From the NCBI GenBank assembly GCA_029005135.1, contig JAQXFO010000027.1, positions 1-64,000 on the forward strand: a stretch of 64,000 bases of DNA, written 5' to 3'. Shown in pieces: positions 50,530 through 58,090 of the stretch (its first letter is position 1; each line of letters opens with the position of its first letter). Source of the stretch: Lachnospiraceae bacterium (GTDB lineage: Bacteria > Bacillota > Clostridia > Lachnospirales > Lachnospiraceae). The translations under genes and the position numbers were made by a program. The notes under the pieces were generated by a model that was not told where the DNA came from, made no database searches, and saw only the letters and a program-made list of their open reading frames with translations.

Positions 50530-52152
50530 GTGAGAGAGGAGAAATGCATGGAACTGCATATTTGGCAAATTGTTCTTATTGCTCTTTACTACTGCCTCGG
50601 TGAGAGTGCCTGGCCCTTCGGCTCCATGGGTACCTGGGCTACCGTCAACAGACCGCTGGTTTCCGGTCTTGTCGTCGGTCTCATTCTCGGTGATCCGGTC
50701 ACCGGTACGATCATCGGTGCCACGATCAACATCATGTATCTCGGTATTATTTCCGCCGGCGGTTCTCTTCCGTCCGACTCCGGTATGGCCGGTGTTCTCG
50801 GTACGGCCTTCGCCCTGATCGGCGGCCTTGATGTCAATGCCGCTCTGGCGCTGGCTGTCCCGCTGGGCCTCTTCGGTTCCGTTCTGTGGATCCTGACCAT
50901 GACAGCGCAGTGCTTCTGCATTCCGCTGGCCGACAAGTGGGTCGAGGAAAATAAGCCGAACCGTCTGATGCTGATCAACCTGTGGATCCCCTATGCCATC
51001 AAATGGGTCATTCGCTTCATCTTCGTGTATGTTGTTCTGTACTTCGGCTCTGATGCCGTCGTCAAAGTCTGTGAGATGCTGGAAGGCCCGGCGATGGATG
51101 CTCTGGGCGTCATGGGCGGCCTGCTTCCTGCCGTTGGTATCGGTCTCATGCTTCTGACCATCTTCAAGGGCAATGCCCGCTACTTCCTGCTGCTGGGCTT
51201 CCTGGCCACGAGCTTCCTGGGCCTCAATACGATCGCGGTTGCTCTGACCTTCGGTATCATCGCTATCCTGATCGTCGGCTTCACACCGGAAGATTTCGAA
51301 GCCTTCAAGAATGTGGAAGACACCAACGATACGGCTTACAAGCTGATCAGCAAGAAAGATCTGGTTCGTTCCTGGGTACGCTGGGAATACTACAACGAAT
51401 CCTGCTACAACTATGAGAGAATGCAGGGCCTTGGCTTCTGTACTGCCATGGTTCCGGTTCTCAACAAGATCTATGCCGGTGATGCGGAAGGCATGAAGGG
51501 CGCTCTGAAGCGTCACATCATGTTCTTCAATACCGACCACAACTTCGGCGGTATGATCCTCGGTATCTGCACCTCGATGGAAGAGCAGAAGAAACTCGGC
51601 GCTGATATTCCGGATGAAGCCTTTGTTTCTCTGAAGTCCGGTCTGATGGGCCCGTGCGCCGGTATCGGTGATACGCTGTCTCAGGTCGTCCTTCTGCCGA
51701 CTCTGGCTGTTATCTTCATCAACCTGGCTCAGAAGGGTGCTGTCTGGGCTCCGATCGCCTACACGGTCCTGTTCGTCGGCATCTTCTATTCTGTCGGTTA
51801 CTGGATGCTGTTCGTCGGTTACAAGAACGGCGGTGAAGCCGTCCTGAAGCTGATGGAAGGCGGTCTGTTCGACAAGGTCATCAAAGTGGCCAATATTCTC
51901 GGCTGTGCCGTGGCCGGCGCTCTGATCTGCAGCTATGTCTCCTTCAACTGGAATGTCATCATGATGAAGGAAGAGGTTGAAATGTTCAACCTTCAGACAG
52001 GCGTGTTCGATGCGATCCTGCCGAATGCCATGCCGCTTGTCCTGACGATGGGCATCTACTATGCCGCCAAGAAGGGTGTCAAGAGCTCCTACATCACCTT
52101 CGGCGTGATGATCATCGGCTTCATCCTGGGTATCCTGGGCCTTATCGCCTGA
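50530..52152 (+). CDS. fused PTS EIIC-EIID membrane component
   Basis: A 540-residue membrane protein. Residues 1 to about 250 are an EIIC of the mannose/sorbose family (WPFGSMGTWATVNRPLVSGL, TGTIIGATINIMYLGII). After a linker (about 250-268), the rest is EIID: KKDLVRSWVRWEYYNESCYN, YERMQGLGFCTAMVPVL, RHIMFFNTDHNFGGMILGIC, GPCAGIGDTLSQ. EIIC and EIID are separate proteins in the characterised systems. The reading frame is continuous through the junction, so the fusion is real in this sequence. Substrate not assignable. Confidence 0.92.
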   Translation: MREEKCMELHIWQIVLIALYYCLGESAWPFGSMGTWATVNRPLVSGLVVGLILGDPVTGTIIGATINIMYLGIISAGGSLPSDSGMAGVLGTAFALIGGLDVNAALALAVPLGLFGSVLWILTMTAQCFCIPLADKWVEENKPNRLMLINLWIPYAIKWVIRFIFVYVVLYFGSDAVVKVCEMLEGPAMDALGVMGGLLPAVGIGLMLLTIFKGNARYFLLLGFLATSFLGLNTIAVALTFGIIAILIVGFTPEDFEAFKNVEDTNDTAYKLISKKDLVRSWVRWEYYNESCYNYERMQGLGFCTAMVPVLNKIYAGDAEGMKGALKRHIMFFNTDHNFGGMILGICTSMEEQKKLGADIPDEAFVSLKSGLMGPCAGIGDTLSQVVLLPTLAVIFINLAQKGAVWAPIAYTVLFVGIFYSVGYWMLFVGYKNGGEAVLKLMEGGLFDKVIKVANILGCAVAGALICSYVSFNWNVIMMKEEVEMFNLQTGVFDAILPNAMPLVLTMGIYYAAKKGVKSSYITFGVMIIGFILGILGLIA

Positions 52153-52218
52153 CCGGGAGGCTGAATCCCAAATTTTCTGCGGCTTTGCACAGGGCACACC
52201 TCTGACGGGGCTGTGCCG

Positions 52219-52251
52219 CCCGGGGCGTATCCTTTGGGAATGCGTCCCGGG
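52219..52251 (+). other. very stable hairpin downstream of EIIC-EIID
   Basis: CCCGGGGCGTATCC (52219-52232) pairs with GGAATGCGTCCCGGG (52237-52251), 14 pairs with one bulge and a TTTG loop. No T run follows. It may stabilise the upstream mRNA 3' end or lower expression of the following gene; both are speculation. Confidence 0.5.
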
Positions 52252-52265
52252 ACAGAGGTCTGTCT

Positions 52266-52718
52266 ATGGAAAAAGAATTTCTGGATTTTCTGCCGCTTTC
52301 GGAAGTATCGGTTAAGGGTACCCGGAAACGGCGCATCGGTTACAAACCCTACACCGGCATTGCCCTGCTGGCGGCCTTTGCTGTCTTTGCCGTCTGCATT
52401 CCCAACACGATCTGCCGGATCATGGGTATTTTTGTTATGGCTGTGGCCGCCCTTGTGCAGTTTACCGTCAGGGACAGGCATGTGATGGATATCTATACGG
52501 AAGGCGTCCTGTTCTATGAGCACAGGGATGACAGCCGCGCCGCCTTTTTTCCGTATACGTCGATCGAGGGCTGGAGCGTCAGACGCAACAAGGGCAGCGG
52601 ACAGACCGTCCTTCTGCTGCTGGACGATCAGCGCTTTGTCATGACCGATACCTTTTCCCTGGTCAAGGCGGAAAATGTGCTGTTTTCCGTGATGCCGGGA
52701 AAAGAAATACGAGCTTGA
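52266..52718 (+). CDS. two-span membrane protein with PH-like domain, unknown
   Basis: A 150-residue protein with a short cytoplasmic start, two adjacent hydrophobic segments (YTGIALLAAFAVFAVCIPNT and CRIMGIFVMAVAALVQFTV), then an about 75-residue domain with alternating strands (YTEGVLFYEHRDD, FFPYTSIEGWSVRR) similar in pattern to YcxB or bacterial PH-like domains. No firm family. It lies after the large hairpin behind the PTS membrane gene. Confidence 0.6.
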   Translation: MEKEFLDFLPLSEVSVKGTRKRRIGYKPYTGIALLAAFAVFAVCIPNTICRIMGIFVMAVAALVQFTVRDRHVMDIYTEGVLFYEHRDDSRAAFFPYTSIEGWSVRRNKGSGQTVLLLLDDQRFVMTDTFSLVKAENVLFSVMPGKEIRA

Positions 52719-52760
52719 AAATAATATCCGCTGAGGATAATGATAAACAGGAGGAAAGCT

Positions 52761-53144
52761 ATGAAACTTCATAATGTAGGTATGTTCGTCAACGATCTTG
52801 ACGCTGCCGTCAATTTCTTCGTGGATTATTTCGGTGCCGCGATCCATTATCAGGAAGAGGATGAATCCGGTTTCCGTGAAGTGATCCTGAAGTTTAACGA
52901 CAGCGCTGACGGCGCCAAGCTGGAGATCATGACGAAACCGACCGTAGTTGATGACAAAAAGGATGCCAACAGAACCGGCTATGCCCATATCTGCATCCGT
53001 GTCGACAGCCGTGAAAAGCTAGATGAGATCATCGATAAGATCCACAAGGCCGGCTATGAGGTCCAGTATGAACCGGCCACTAACGGCGGCAAGGAGATCC
53101 GGGCCATCACCTTTGAAGACAACGTGATTGAAGTCAACTGCTGA
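52761..53144 (+). CDS. VOC-superfamily (glyoxalase-like) protein
   Basis: A 127-residue single-module vicinal-oxygen-chelate protein: KLHNVGMFVNDLDAAVNFFV, YFGAAIHYQEED and YAHICIRVDSREKLDEII, with a metal-ligand His in the first strand (HNVGM) and Glu near the end. It may act as an isomerase, lyase or dioxygenase; the reaction cannot be told. The ATG at 52761 follows AGGAGGAAAG. It is 42 bases before the BtpA-family gene. Confidence 0.85.
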   Translation: MKLHNVGMFVNDLDAAVNFFVDYFGAAIHYQEEDESGFREVILKFNDSADGAKLEIMTKPTVVDDKKDANRTGYAHICIRVDSREKLDEIIDKIHKAGYEVQYEPATNGGKEIRAITFEDNVIEVNC

Positions 53145-53186
53145 TCAGTACAGATGACATTCAAGATAGAAAAGAGGGAAAAAATT

Positions 53187-53975
53187 ATGAAACAGAACGA
53201 ATTTTTCAAGAAGAAAATGGTTATCGGCATGGTTCATCTGGATCCGCTGCCGGGCAACGCCTCCTATAAGGGTAATAAGGACGAGATTATCGCCAATGCC
53301 GTCCGCGATGCCCATACCCTGATCGACTGCGGCTGCGATGCCATCATGGTCGAGAATTTCAGCGACTGGCCCCAGTACAGTACGGAGGTTCCGCTGGAGG
53401 GTTATTCCGTTCAGCTGGTTGCTGCGGCCAAGATCAAGGAATTCTGCCCGGTTCCCTTCGGTATCAATATCGAAATGAATGCCTGGAAGCAGGAATGGAT
53501 CATGGCTTACAGCCTGAATGCCGACTTTATCCGTGTGGAGGCTTTCGTTGACAATCGTGCCGGCTCCTTCGGTTATATTGAAGGCTGCTCCACGGGCATG
53601 ATGAATCTGATGGCTCAGCTGCCGTCTCCGGAGACGATGATTTTCGCTGACGTCCATACGCAGGAGACCTACGGCATGCCGGATGTCCCGATCAATGAGC
53701 TGGCCGGCAACGCCAGAAACCACGATGCCTCCGCTGTCGTCGTGACGGAAAACGATCAGTGCCGCCGCATCACCGTTGAGGATGTCAAATCCATGCGTGA
53801 AGTTATGGGTGACTTCCCGATCATCGTCGGCTCCGGCGTCAAACCTGAAAATGTCCTTGACTATATGGAATACGCCGACGCCGTTATCGTCGGCCGCGGC
53901 TTCAAGAAGGATCACAAGGTGGATCCGGACCTTGTTAAGGAATTCATGGCGATCGTCCGCTCCAAATACAACTAA
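53187..53975 (+). CDS. BtpA/SgcQ-family TIM-barrel protein
   Basis: A 262-residue protein of the BtpA/SgcQ family: VIGMVHLDPLPGNASY, CGCDAIMVENFSDWP, FGINIEMNAW, FADVHTQETYG and IVGSGVKPENVLDY with a phosphate-type loop. SgcQ belongs to a PTS-linked sugar operon in E. coli, so a role in processing the PTS product is plausible (inference). ATG 53187 follows AGAGGGA; the extension to 53154 is not favoured. Closed by a terminator at 54000. Confidence 0.85.
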   Translation: MKQNEFFKKKMVIGMVHLDPLPGNASYKGNKDEIIANAVRDAHTLIDCGCDAIMVENFSDWPQYSTEVPLEGYSVQLVAAAKIKEFCPVPFGINIEMNAWKQEWIMAYSLNADFIRVEAFVDNRAGSFGYIEGCSTGMMNLMAQLPSPETMIFADVHTQETYGMPDVPINELAGNARNHDASAVVVTENDQCRRITVEDVKSMREVMGDFPIIVGSGVKPENVLDYMEYADAVIVGRGFKKDHKVDPDLVKEFMAIVRSKYN

Positions 53976-53999
53976 GGCACAGAAAAAGCATTCCGGATT

Positions 54000-54028
54000 C
54001 CGGCGTTCCGTGAGGGACGCCGGTTTTT
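54000..54028 (+). terminator. terminator after the BtpA-family gene
   Basis: CCGGCGTTCC (54000-54009) pairs with GGGACGCCGG (54014-54023) over a GTGA tetraloop, followed by TTTTT. It is the probable end of the PTS locus. Confidence 0.88.
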
Positions 54029-54063
54029 CTGTGACGCCGGCCGTATCACGGCGGCGGGAGTTA

Positions 54064-54072
54064 TGCTATACT
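54064..54072 (+). promoter_or_regulatory. extended -10 promoter of the cupin gene
   Basis: TGCTATACT at 54064-54072 is an extended -10, 55 bases upstream of the cupin gene, directly after the preceding terminator. Confidence 0.55.
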
Positions 54073-54127
54073 GATAACAGCAAAAAACGACGGCACCGTC
54101 CGGGACGGCAGCCGGGAAGGAGGGCTT

Positions 54128-54469
54128 ATGGTCAGAAAACCGGAACCTGTGATAAGAGAAAATATGCGGGGCGGCAGAGGCAGGGTCTACATCTACGATG
54201 TCATCTCGAAGGAAGAATTTCTGGGACACGGACGGATGTACGCGAAGATGGTCATCCCGCCGGGAGGGTCCATCGGTGTCCATGTCCACGACAATGAGAC
54301 CGAGCCTTACTACATACTGGAGGGGACGGGCATTTTCATCGATGAAAACGGCGACCGTATTCCGGTCGGCCCCGGCGACAGCTGCACGATCCTGCCGGGG
54401 CAGTCTCACGGCATAGAAAATGCCGGCGATACTGATCTGGTTTTCATGGCGCTGATCTACAACGCCTGA
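54128..54469 (+). CDS. cupin-domain protein
   Basis: A 113-residue single cupin. Metal-site motifs are visible: HVHDNETEPYYILEGTGIFI (HxH...E) and PGQSHGIENAGD with the third His. GPGDSCTILPG is the conserved turn. Small cupins of this kind bind sugars, metals or act as isomerases; the specific role is open. It starts behind AAGGAGGG. Confidence 0.88.
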   Translation: MVRKPEPVIRENMRGGRGRVYIYDVISKEEFLGHGRMYAKMVIPPGGSIGVHVHDNETEPYYILEGTGIFIDENGDRIPVGPGDSCTILPGQSHGIENAGDTDLVFMALIYNA

Positions 54470-54536
54470 AAAGACAGCGGCGGTATGCCGGCAGGAAAAA
54501 AACTCTGATGATAATGCAGGAATCGGGAGCCGCCGA

Positions 54537-54764
54537 TCACTGCTGACGGGTCAGGATATCGACCGTCTTCAGATCGTCGGCCGTCACGCGGATGTTGCAG
54601 ACAAGATCGGTGCCGTCGGGTTGGGTGACTTTCATCTCAATGACGGAGCCCTCTGTGATCCTGCCGCTGAGTGCCTGAAAAAAAGGCATGACCCGCGGAT
54701 GCTGATTCATGAAGATATCCATGCGTTCTTTGAGTTTCATGAATTCCATCGGATTAACAGCCAT
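54537..54764 (-). CDS. small conserved-type cytoplasmic protein
   Basis: A 75-residue protein beginning MAVNPMEFMKLKERMDIFMN and ending with a beta-rich ADDLKTVDILTRQQ part. I recall similar short proteins in Clostridia, but no function. A good AGGAGG lies 8 bases before the start on the minus strand. It is divergent from coaX. Confidence 0.65.
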   Translation of the reverse strand: MAVNPMEFMKLKERMDIFMNQHPRVMPFFQALSGRITEGSVIEMKVTQPDGTDLVCNIRVTADDLKTVDILTRQQ

Positions 54765-54852
54765 AGATTACCTCCTGAAAAAAGTTCTGAACTATAGAAT
54801 AGCAGTGTTTCGGGAAGAGGTCAATCCGGTGACAACGTTGTGAGGTGATGCG

Positions 54853-55647
54853 ATGCTGTTGGCTCTTGATATCGGCAATACCAGTATGACACTGGGGGTC
54901 TGGGATGAGGACTGCCTGCTGTTTAATGACCGCCTGGCGGCGGATCCGCGGCGAACTTCTCTCGATTACGCTGTTTCCCTGAGAGAGGTGCTGTCGCTGT
55001 ACGGCTGTGGGACGGGCCCTTATGAAGGCGCGATCATTGCCTCCGTTGTGCCGGGACTCACGGAGGCGATGGCGGAGGCTGTGGATAAGGTGCTGGGACT
55101 TCGTCCTCTGGTGGTGGGCCCCGGTGTCAGAAACGGTCTGCGCATCGCCATCGACGATCCGAAACAGCTGGGCGCCGACATGGTCGTGGGGGCTGTAGGC
55201 GCCTGTGCCGCCCACGAAGGCCCGATGGTCGTGATCAATATGAGGACCGCCACGACACTGTCTGTCATCGACGAAAAGGGCGTTTTCCTGGGGGCTGTGA
55301 TCATGCCCGGCATGACAACCGCCTTCCGGGCTCTGTCCTCCTACACGGCGGCCCTGCCCCATATCACGCCGGAAAATCCGGGCCATGTGATTGGCACGAA
55401 TACCGTTCATGCTATGCAGAGCGGCGCCGTTTTCGGCCTGGCGGCTCAGCTTGACGGCCTGGTGGACAGGATAGAGGCGGAACTGGGGAGACCTCTGAAG
55501 ACGGTGGCGGCGACAGGATATCCCGCCGACCGCGTCATTCCCTGCTGCCGCCGGGACATTCTGATCGACAACGACCTGATGATGAAGGGTCTGCGCGAGA
55601 TCTACCGGCTGAATCAAAAACGTCGTATGAAAAGACCTTCCGTGTAG
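54853..55647 (+). CDS. coaX: type III pantothenate kinase-like protein (CoaX), altered motif
   Basis: A 264-residue ASKHA-fold protein. The phosphate loop LLALDIGNTSMTLGVWDEDC and the GLTEAMAEAVDKV and GTNTVHAMQSGAVFGLAAQL regions match CoaX. The motif usually DxGTATT, with the catalytic Asp, reads INMRTATTLS here: Asp to Asn and Gly to Arg. A later TGG is TGY. It may be catalytically impaired or specialised, or use an alternative route. The terminator overlaps the stop codon. Confidence 0.75.
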   Translation: MLLALDIGNTSMTLGVWDEDCLLFNDRLAADPRRTSLDYAVSLREVLSLYGCGTGPYEGAIIASVVPGLTEAMAEAVDKVLGLRPLVVGPGVRNGLRIAIDDPKQLGADMVVGAVGACAAHEGPMVVINMRTATTLSVIDEKGVFLGAVIMPGMTTAFRALSSYTAALPHITPENPGHVIGTNTVHAMQSGAVFGLAAQLDGLVDRIEAELGRPLKTVAATGYPADRVIPCCRRDILIDNDLMMKGLREIYRLNQKRRMKRPSV

Positions 55648-55664
55648 GAAGGTCTTTCGTTTTT
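55631..55664 (+). terminator. terminator overlapping the end of coaX
   Basis: AAAGACCTTCC (55631-55641) pairs with GGAAGGTCTTT (55647-55657), with T bases beyond. The coaX stop codon (55645-55647) lies at the loop. Confidence 0.82.
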
Positions 55665-55767
55665 CTCTGATTGTGCTGTTGATTGCGGGGGAAGACAGTG
55701 CCGGAATGTGTCGGTCCGGCTGCCGGTGATGATAGGATAGAACCATCAGAAAACGGAGGTTCACCGC

Positions 55768-56346
55768 ATGACAAGGATTATCGTTGCCGCCGGCACCGAG
55801 GCCGGTTTCCGCCGCCTTCTGGCGGCTCTGGGTCTGGATGAGCATGACAGCCGGGTGAGTCGTGTCCGCCGTGTAGGGGACGCCGCTCTCTATGCCGGCA
55901 GTGAGGAGGCTGTGGTGATCACCGCCGCCGGCAGAGAGACCGGAGGCGAGACATTGTCCCGGTATGATGAGGACAGCTTCTGCGACGGGCGGGATGCCGC
56001 CGTCGCTGTCAGAGAAATGATTCGCTACAACTACATGACTTCCGATACCGCCCGGGATTACGCGGCGAAGGTGCATCTGTCCCTGACTTATCTCTGCCGC
56101 GTTTTCCGGCGGGAGCACGGCCGGTCCATCGGTGCGGTGATTATGGCCACGCGGATGGAGAAGGCCGCCGATATTCTGATGACTTCGGGTCTGATGGTCA
56201 AGGAGACAGCCGCACTGGTCGGTTTTTCCAATTTTTCCTATTTCTGCAAGAAGTTTCGCGAGCATTACGGCATGACTCCGGCGGAATACCGGCGCCGGAG
56301 CCGTGTCGGGAAGATCAGCGGAGGTGATACGGATGACAGGAGATGA
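55768..56346 (+). CDS. short AraC-family regulator
   Basis: A 192-residue protein. The N-terminal about 90 residues have no recognised sensor fold; the C-terminal AraC/XylS double helix-turn-helix is clear (YAAKVHLSLTYLCRVFRREH, ETAALVGFSNFSYFCKKFRE, GMTPAEYRRR). AraC proteins normally exceed 250 residues, so this is a short form. It overlaps the next AraC-like gene by 14 bases, suggesting a pair acting together. Confidence 0.85.
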   Translation: MTRIIVAAGTEAGFRRLLAALGLDEHDSRVSRVRRVGDAALYAGSEEAVVITAAGRETGGETLSRYDEDSFCDGRDAAVAVREMIRYNYMTSDTARDYAAKVHLSLTYLCRVFRREHGRSIGAVIMATRMEKAADILMTSGLMVKETAALVGFSNFSYFCKKFREHYGMTPAEYRRRSRVGKISGGDTDDRR

Positions 56347-56926
56347 CAGAGAATACGTCTGGGCTGTTTGGATAAGGGACAAAGCCGTCGGTGAGGAGGT
56401 ACAGCCTCTTCAGCTGGCAGCCGGCACCGAAGGGATGAATCTGGTGGGACAGGGGAGTTTTCCTGTGCTGTCGGGGCTGGATCCTACCGCTTCCTTCGAG
56501 ATACGGGATGCCGGGAGAATCGAGAAGATCCTGTATCATATCCGGCGGGACGATGAGGAGGCGGATGCCGTCAGGCATGTCAGCGAAGCGGAACAGCTGA
56601 TGACGAAGATACGCGCGGCAGTGGAGGATAATCTGGCGGCACACGACATCACCCTGAGAACCGCCCGGGCCGTGTCCTTTTCCGTGAGTCATTTTCAGGC
56701 TCTCTTCAAAGACATGACCGGCGAAGCCTTCATGAGCTACGTCCGCAAGTACCGGCTGTCGCGGGCCAGGCTTCTGATCCGGATGAGCAGCTCCACCCTT
56801 TCCGAGATCGGAGAGAAGGTGGGGTATCCGAATCCTTCCTACTTTTCCACCGTTTACAAACAGCATTTCGGACTGACGCCGCGGGAAGAGAGGGAGAACC
56901 TCTACCGGCTGACCTCGCGCGGATAG
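56333..56926 (+). CDS. second short AraC-family regulator
   Basis: A 197-residue protein with an about 95-residue N-terminal part of unknown fold and a C-terminal AraC domain (AHDITLRTARAVSFSVSHFQ, ALFKDMTGEAFMSYVRKYRL, VGYPNPSYFSTVYKQHFGLT). The ATG at 56333 follows GGAGGTGAT and lies within the end of the first AraC gene, indicating coupling. It is 142 bases before the XdhC gene, a possible target. Confidence 0.84.
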   Translation: MTGDDREYVWAVWIRDKAVGEEVQPLQLAAGTEGMNLVGQGSFPVLSGLDPTASFEIRDAGRIEKILYHIRRDDEEADAVRHVSEAEQLMTKIRAAVEDNLAAHDITLRTARAVSFSVSHFQALFKDMTGEAFMSYVRKYRLSRARLLIRMSSSTLSEIGEKVGYPNPSYFSTVYKQHFGLTPREERENLYRLTSRG

Positions 56927-57067
56927 GGTTTCCGGAAGCGGCGGATTCTGCTATAATCGTATCGAATCGGGACGGCGCCCGGCATCGTCAGGACGCCGCT
57001 GCCGATATCGATTACGGTGATGAAGACCGCGGTCAGAAGACTGCAAACCGCACAGGAGGCCGTCTCA

Positions 57068-58090
57068 ATGAACCATGTTTTACAATTGTTAAGTGCTTCG
57101 GAGGATATCAGCCGTTACCGCACAGCGGTGATCATCGACGGCCCGCAGGCCGGCGCGAGGGCAATAGAAGCGCCGGGGATTGCCGAGGGCCCCGATGACC
57201 GGGATGCCGATTTTTTTAAAGCGCATTGGGAAGAGGTCTTCCGGGATGAGTCCGACGGTATGAAGCACATCGACGGCTGCCGTGTTTTCGTAGAGACGGT
57301 CGGAGCGCCGGATGAGATGGTTATCTGCGGCGGCGGTCATGTCTCGATTCCGGTGATCCGGATTGCGAAGATGACGGGCTTTCACGTGACGGTTCTGGAA
57401 GACAGGCCGCTCTTTGCCGGTCATGCCCGGGATGCCGGGGCCGATGAGGTGCTTCTGGATGCCTTCGAAAAAAGTCTTGAGAAGGTCGCCGGCAGCGACA
57501 GAAGCTATTATGTCATTCTGACGCGCGGCCATCGTTTCGATATGATCTGCCTTCAGGATCTGCTGGCCAAGCGCCATGCCTATATCGGCATGATCGGCAG
57601 CCGCGCCCGCGTGGCCAGAGCCAAAACGATCCTGGAGGAGCAGGGCTTCTCACGCCGCCTGCTGGATACGCTGCATTCGCCCATCGGCCTCGGCATCGGG
57701 GCGGAGACGCCGGCGGAGATCGCCGTGGCGATTATGGCGGAGATCATAGCTGAAAGGAGCGCCCTTCGCAAGAGCAGCGGCTTTCCGGAGGATATCATCC
57801 AAGGCCTGGTCCGTGAGGGAAGCAAGATTCTGGTAACGATCATCGAAAGACATGGTTCGGCTCCGCGAAGTATCGGAACCAAGATGCTGGTGATGGATGA
57901 CGGGACCTTTGCCGGGACGATCGGCGGCGGCTGCGCCGAAAATGAGATCATCGGCTATGCCCGTGCCATGCTCATGGATGAGCAGGCGTGCATCCGGATC
58001 GCCGAGGCCGATATGACGCCGGGCGCTGATGACGACGGCATGGTCTGCGGCGGCCGTATTCAGGTACTCATGGAGAAGATCACAACGTGA
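57068..58090 (+). CDS. XdhC-family molybdoenzyme maturation protein with swapped domains
   Basis: A 340-residue protein. It opens with a short linker, then a Rossmann domain (VICGGGHVSIPVIRIAKMTG, YYVILTRGHRFDMICLQDLL, YIGMIGSRARVARAKTILEE, GLGIGAETPAEIAVAIMAEI), then at about 250 onwards the XdhC_CoxI part (TIIERHGSAPRSIGTKMLVM, GTIGGGCAENEIIGYARAML). In typical XdhC the CoxI-type part is N-terminal, so the order is reversed. These proteins insert sulfurated molybdenum cofactor into hydroxylases. It is coupled to hypF by a GTGA overlap. Confidence 0.85.
   Translation: MNHVLQLLSASEDISRYRTAVIIDGPQAGARAIEAPGIAEGPDDRDADFFKAHWEEVFRDESDGMKHIDGCRVFVETVGAPDEMVICGGGHVSIPVIRIAKMTGFHVTVLEDRPLFAGHARDAGADEVLLDAFEKSLEKVAGSDRSYYVILTRGHRFDMICLQDLLAKRHAYIGMIGSRARVARAKTILEEQGFSRRLLDTLHSPIGLGIGAETPAEIAVAIMAEIIAERSALRKSSGFPEDIIQGLVREGSKILVTIIERHGSAPRSIGTKMLVMDDGTFAGTIGGGCAENEIIGYARAMLMDEQACIRIAEADMTPGADDDGMVCGGRIQVLMEKITT

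Noticed and set aside
50527..52197. 556-residue frame on the minus strand
   Set aside because: It lies antisense to the EIIC-EIID gene. Its composition (Asp, Gln, His, Arg-rich, no motif) is typical of the reverse frame of a GC-biased gene.
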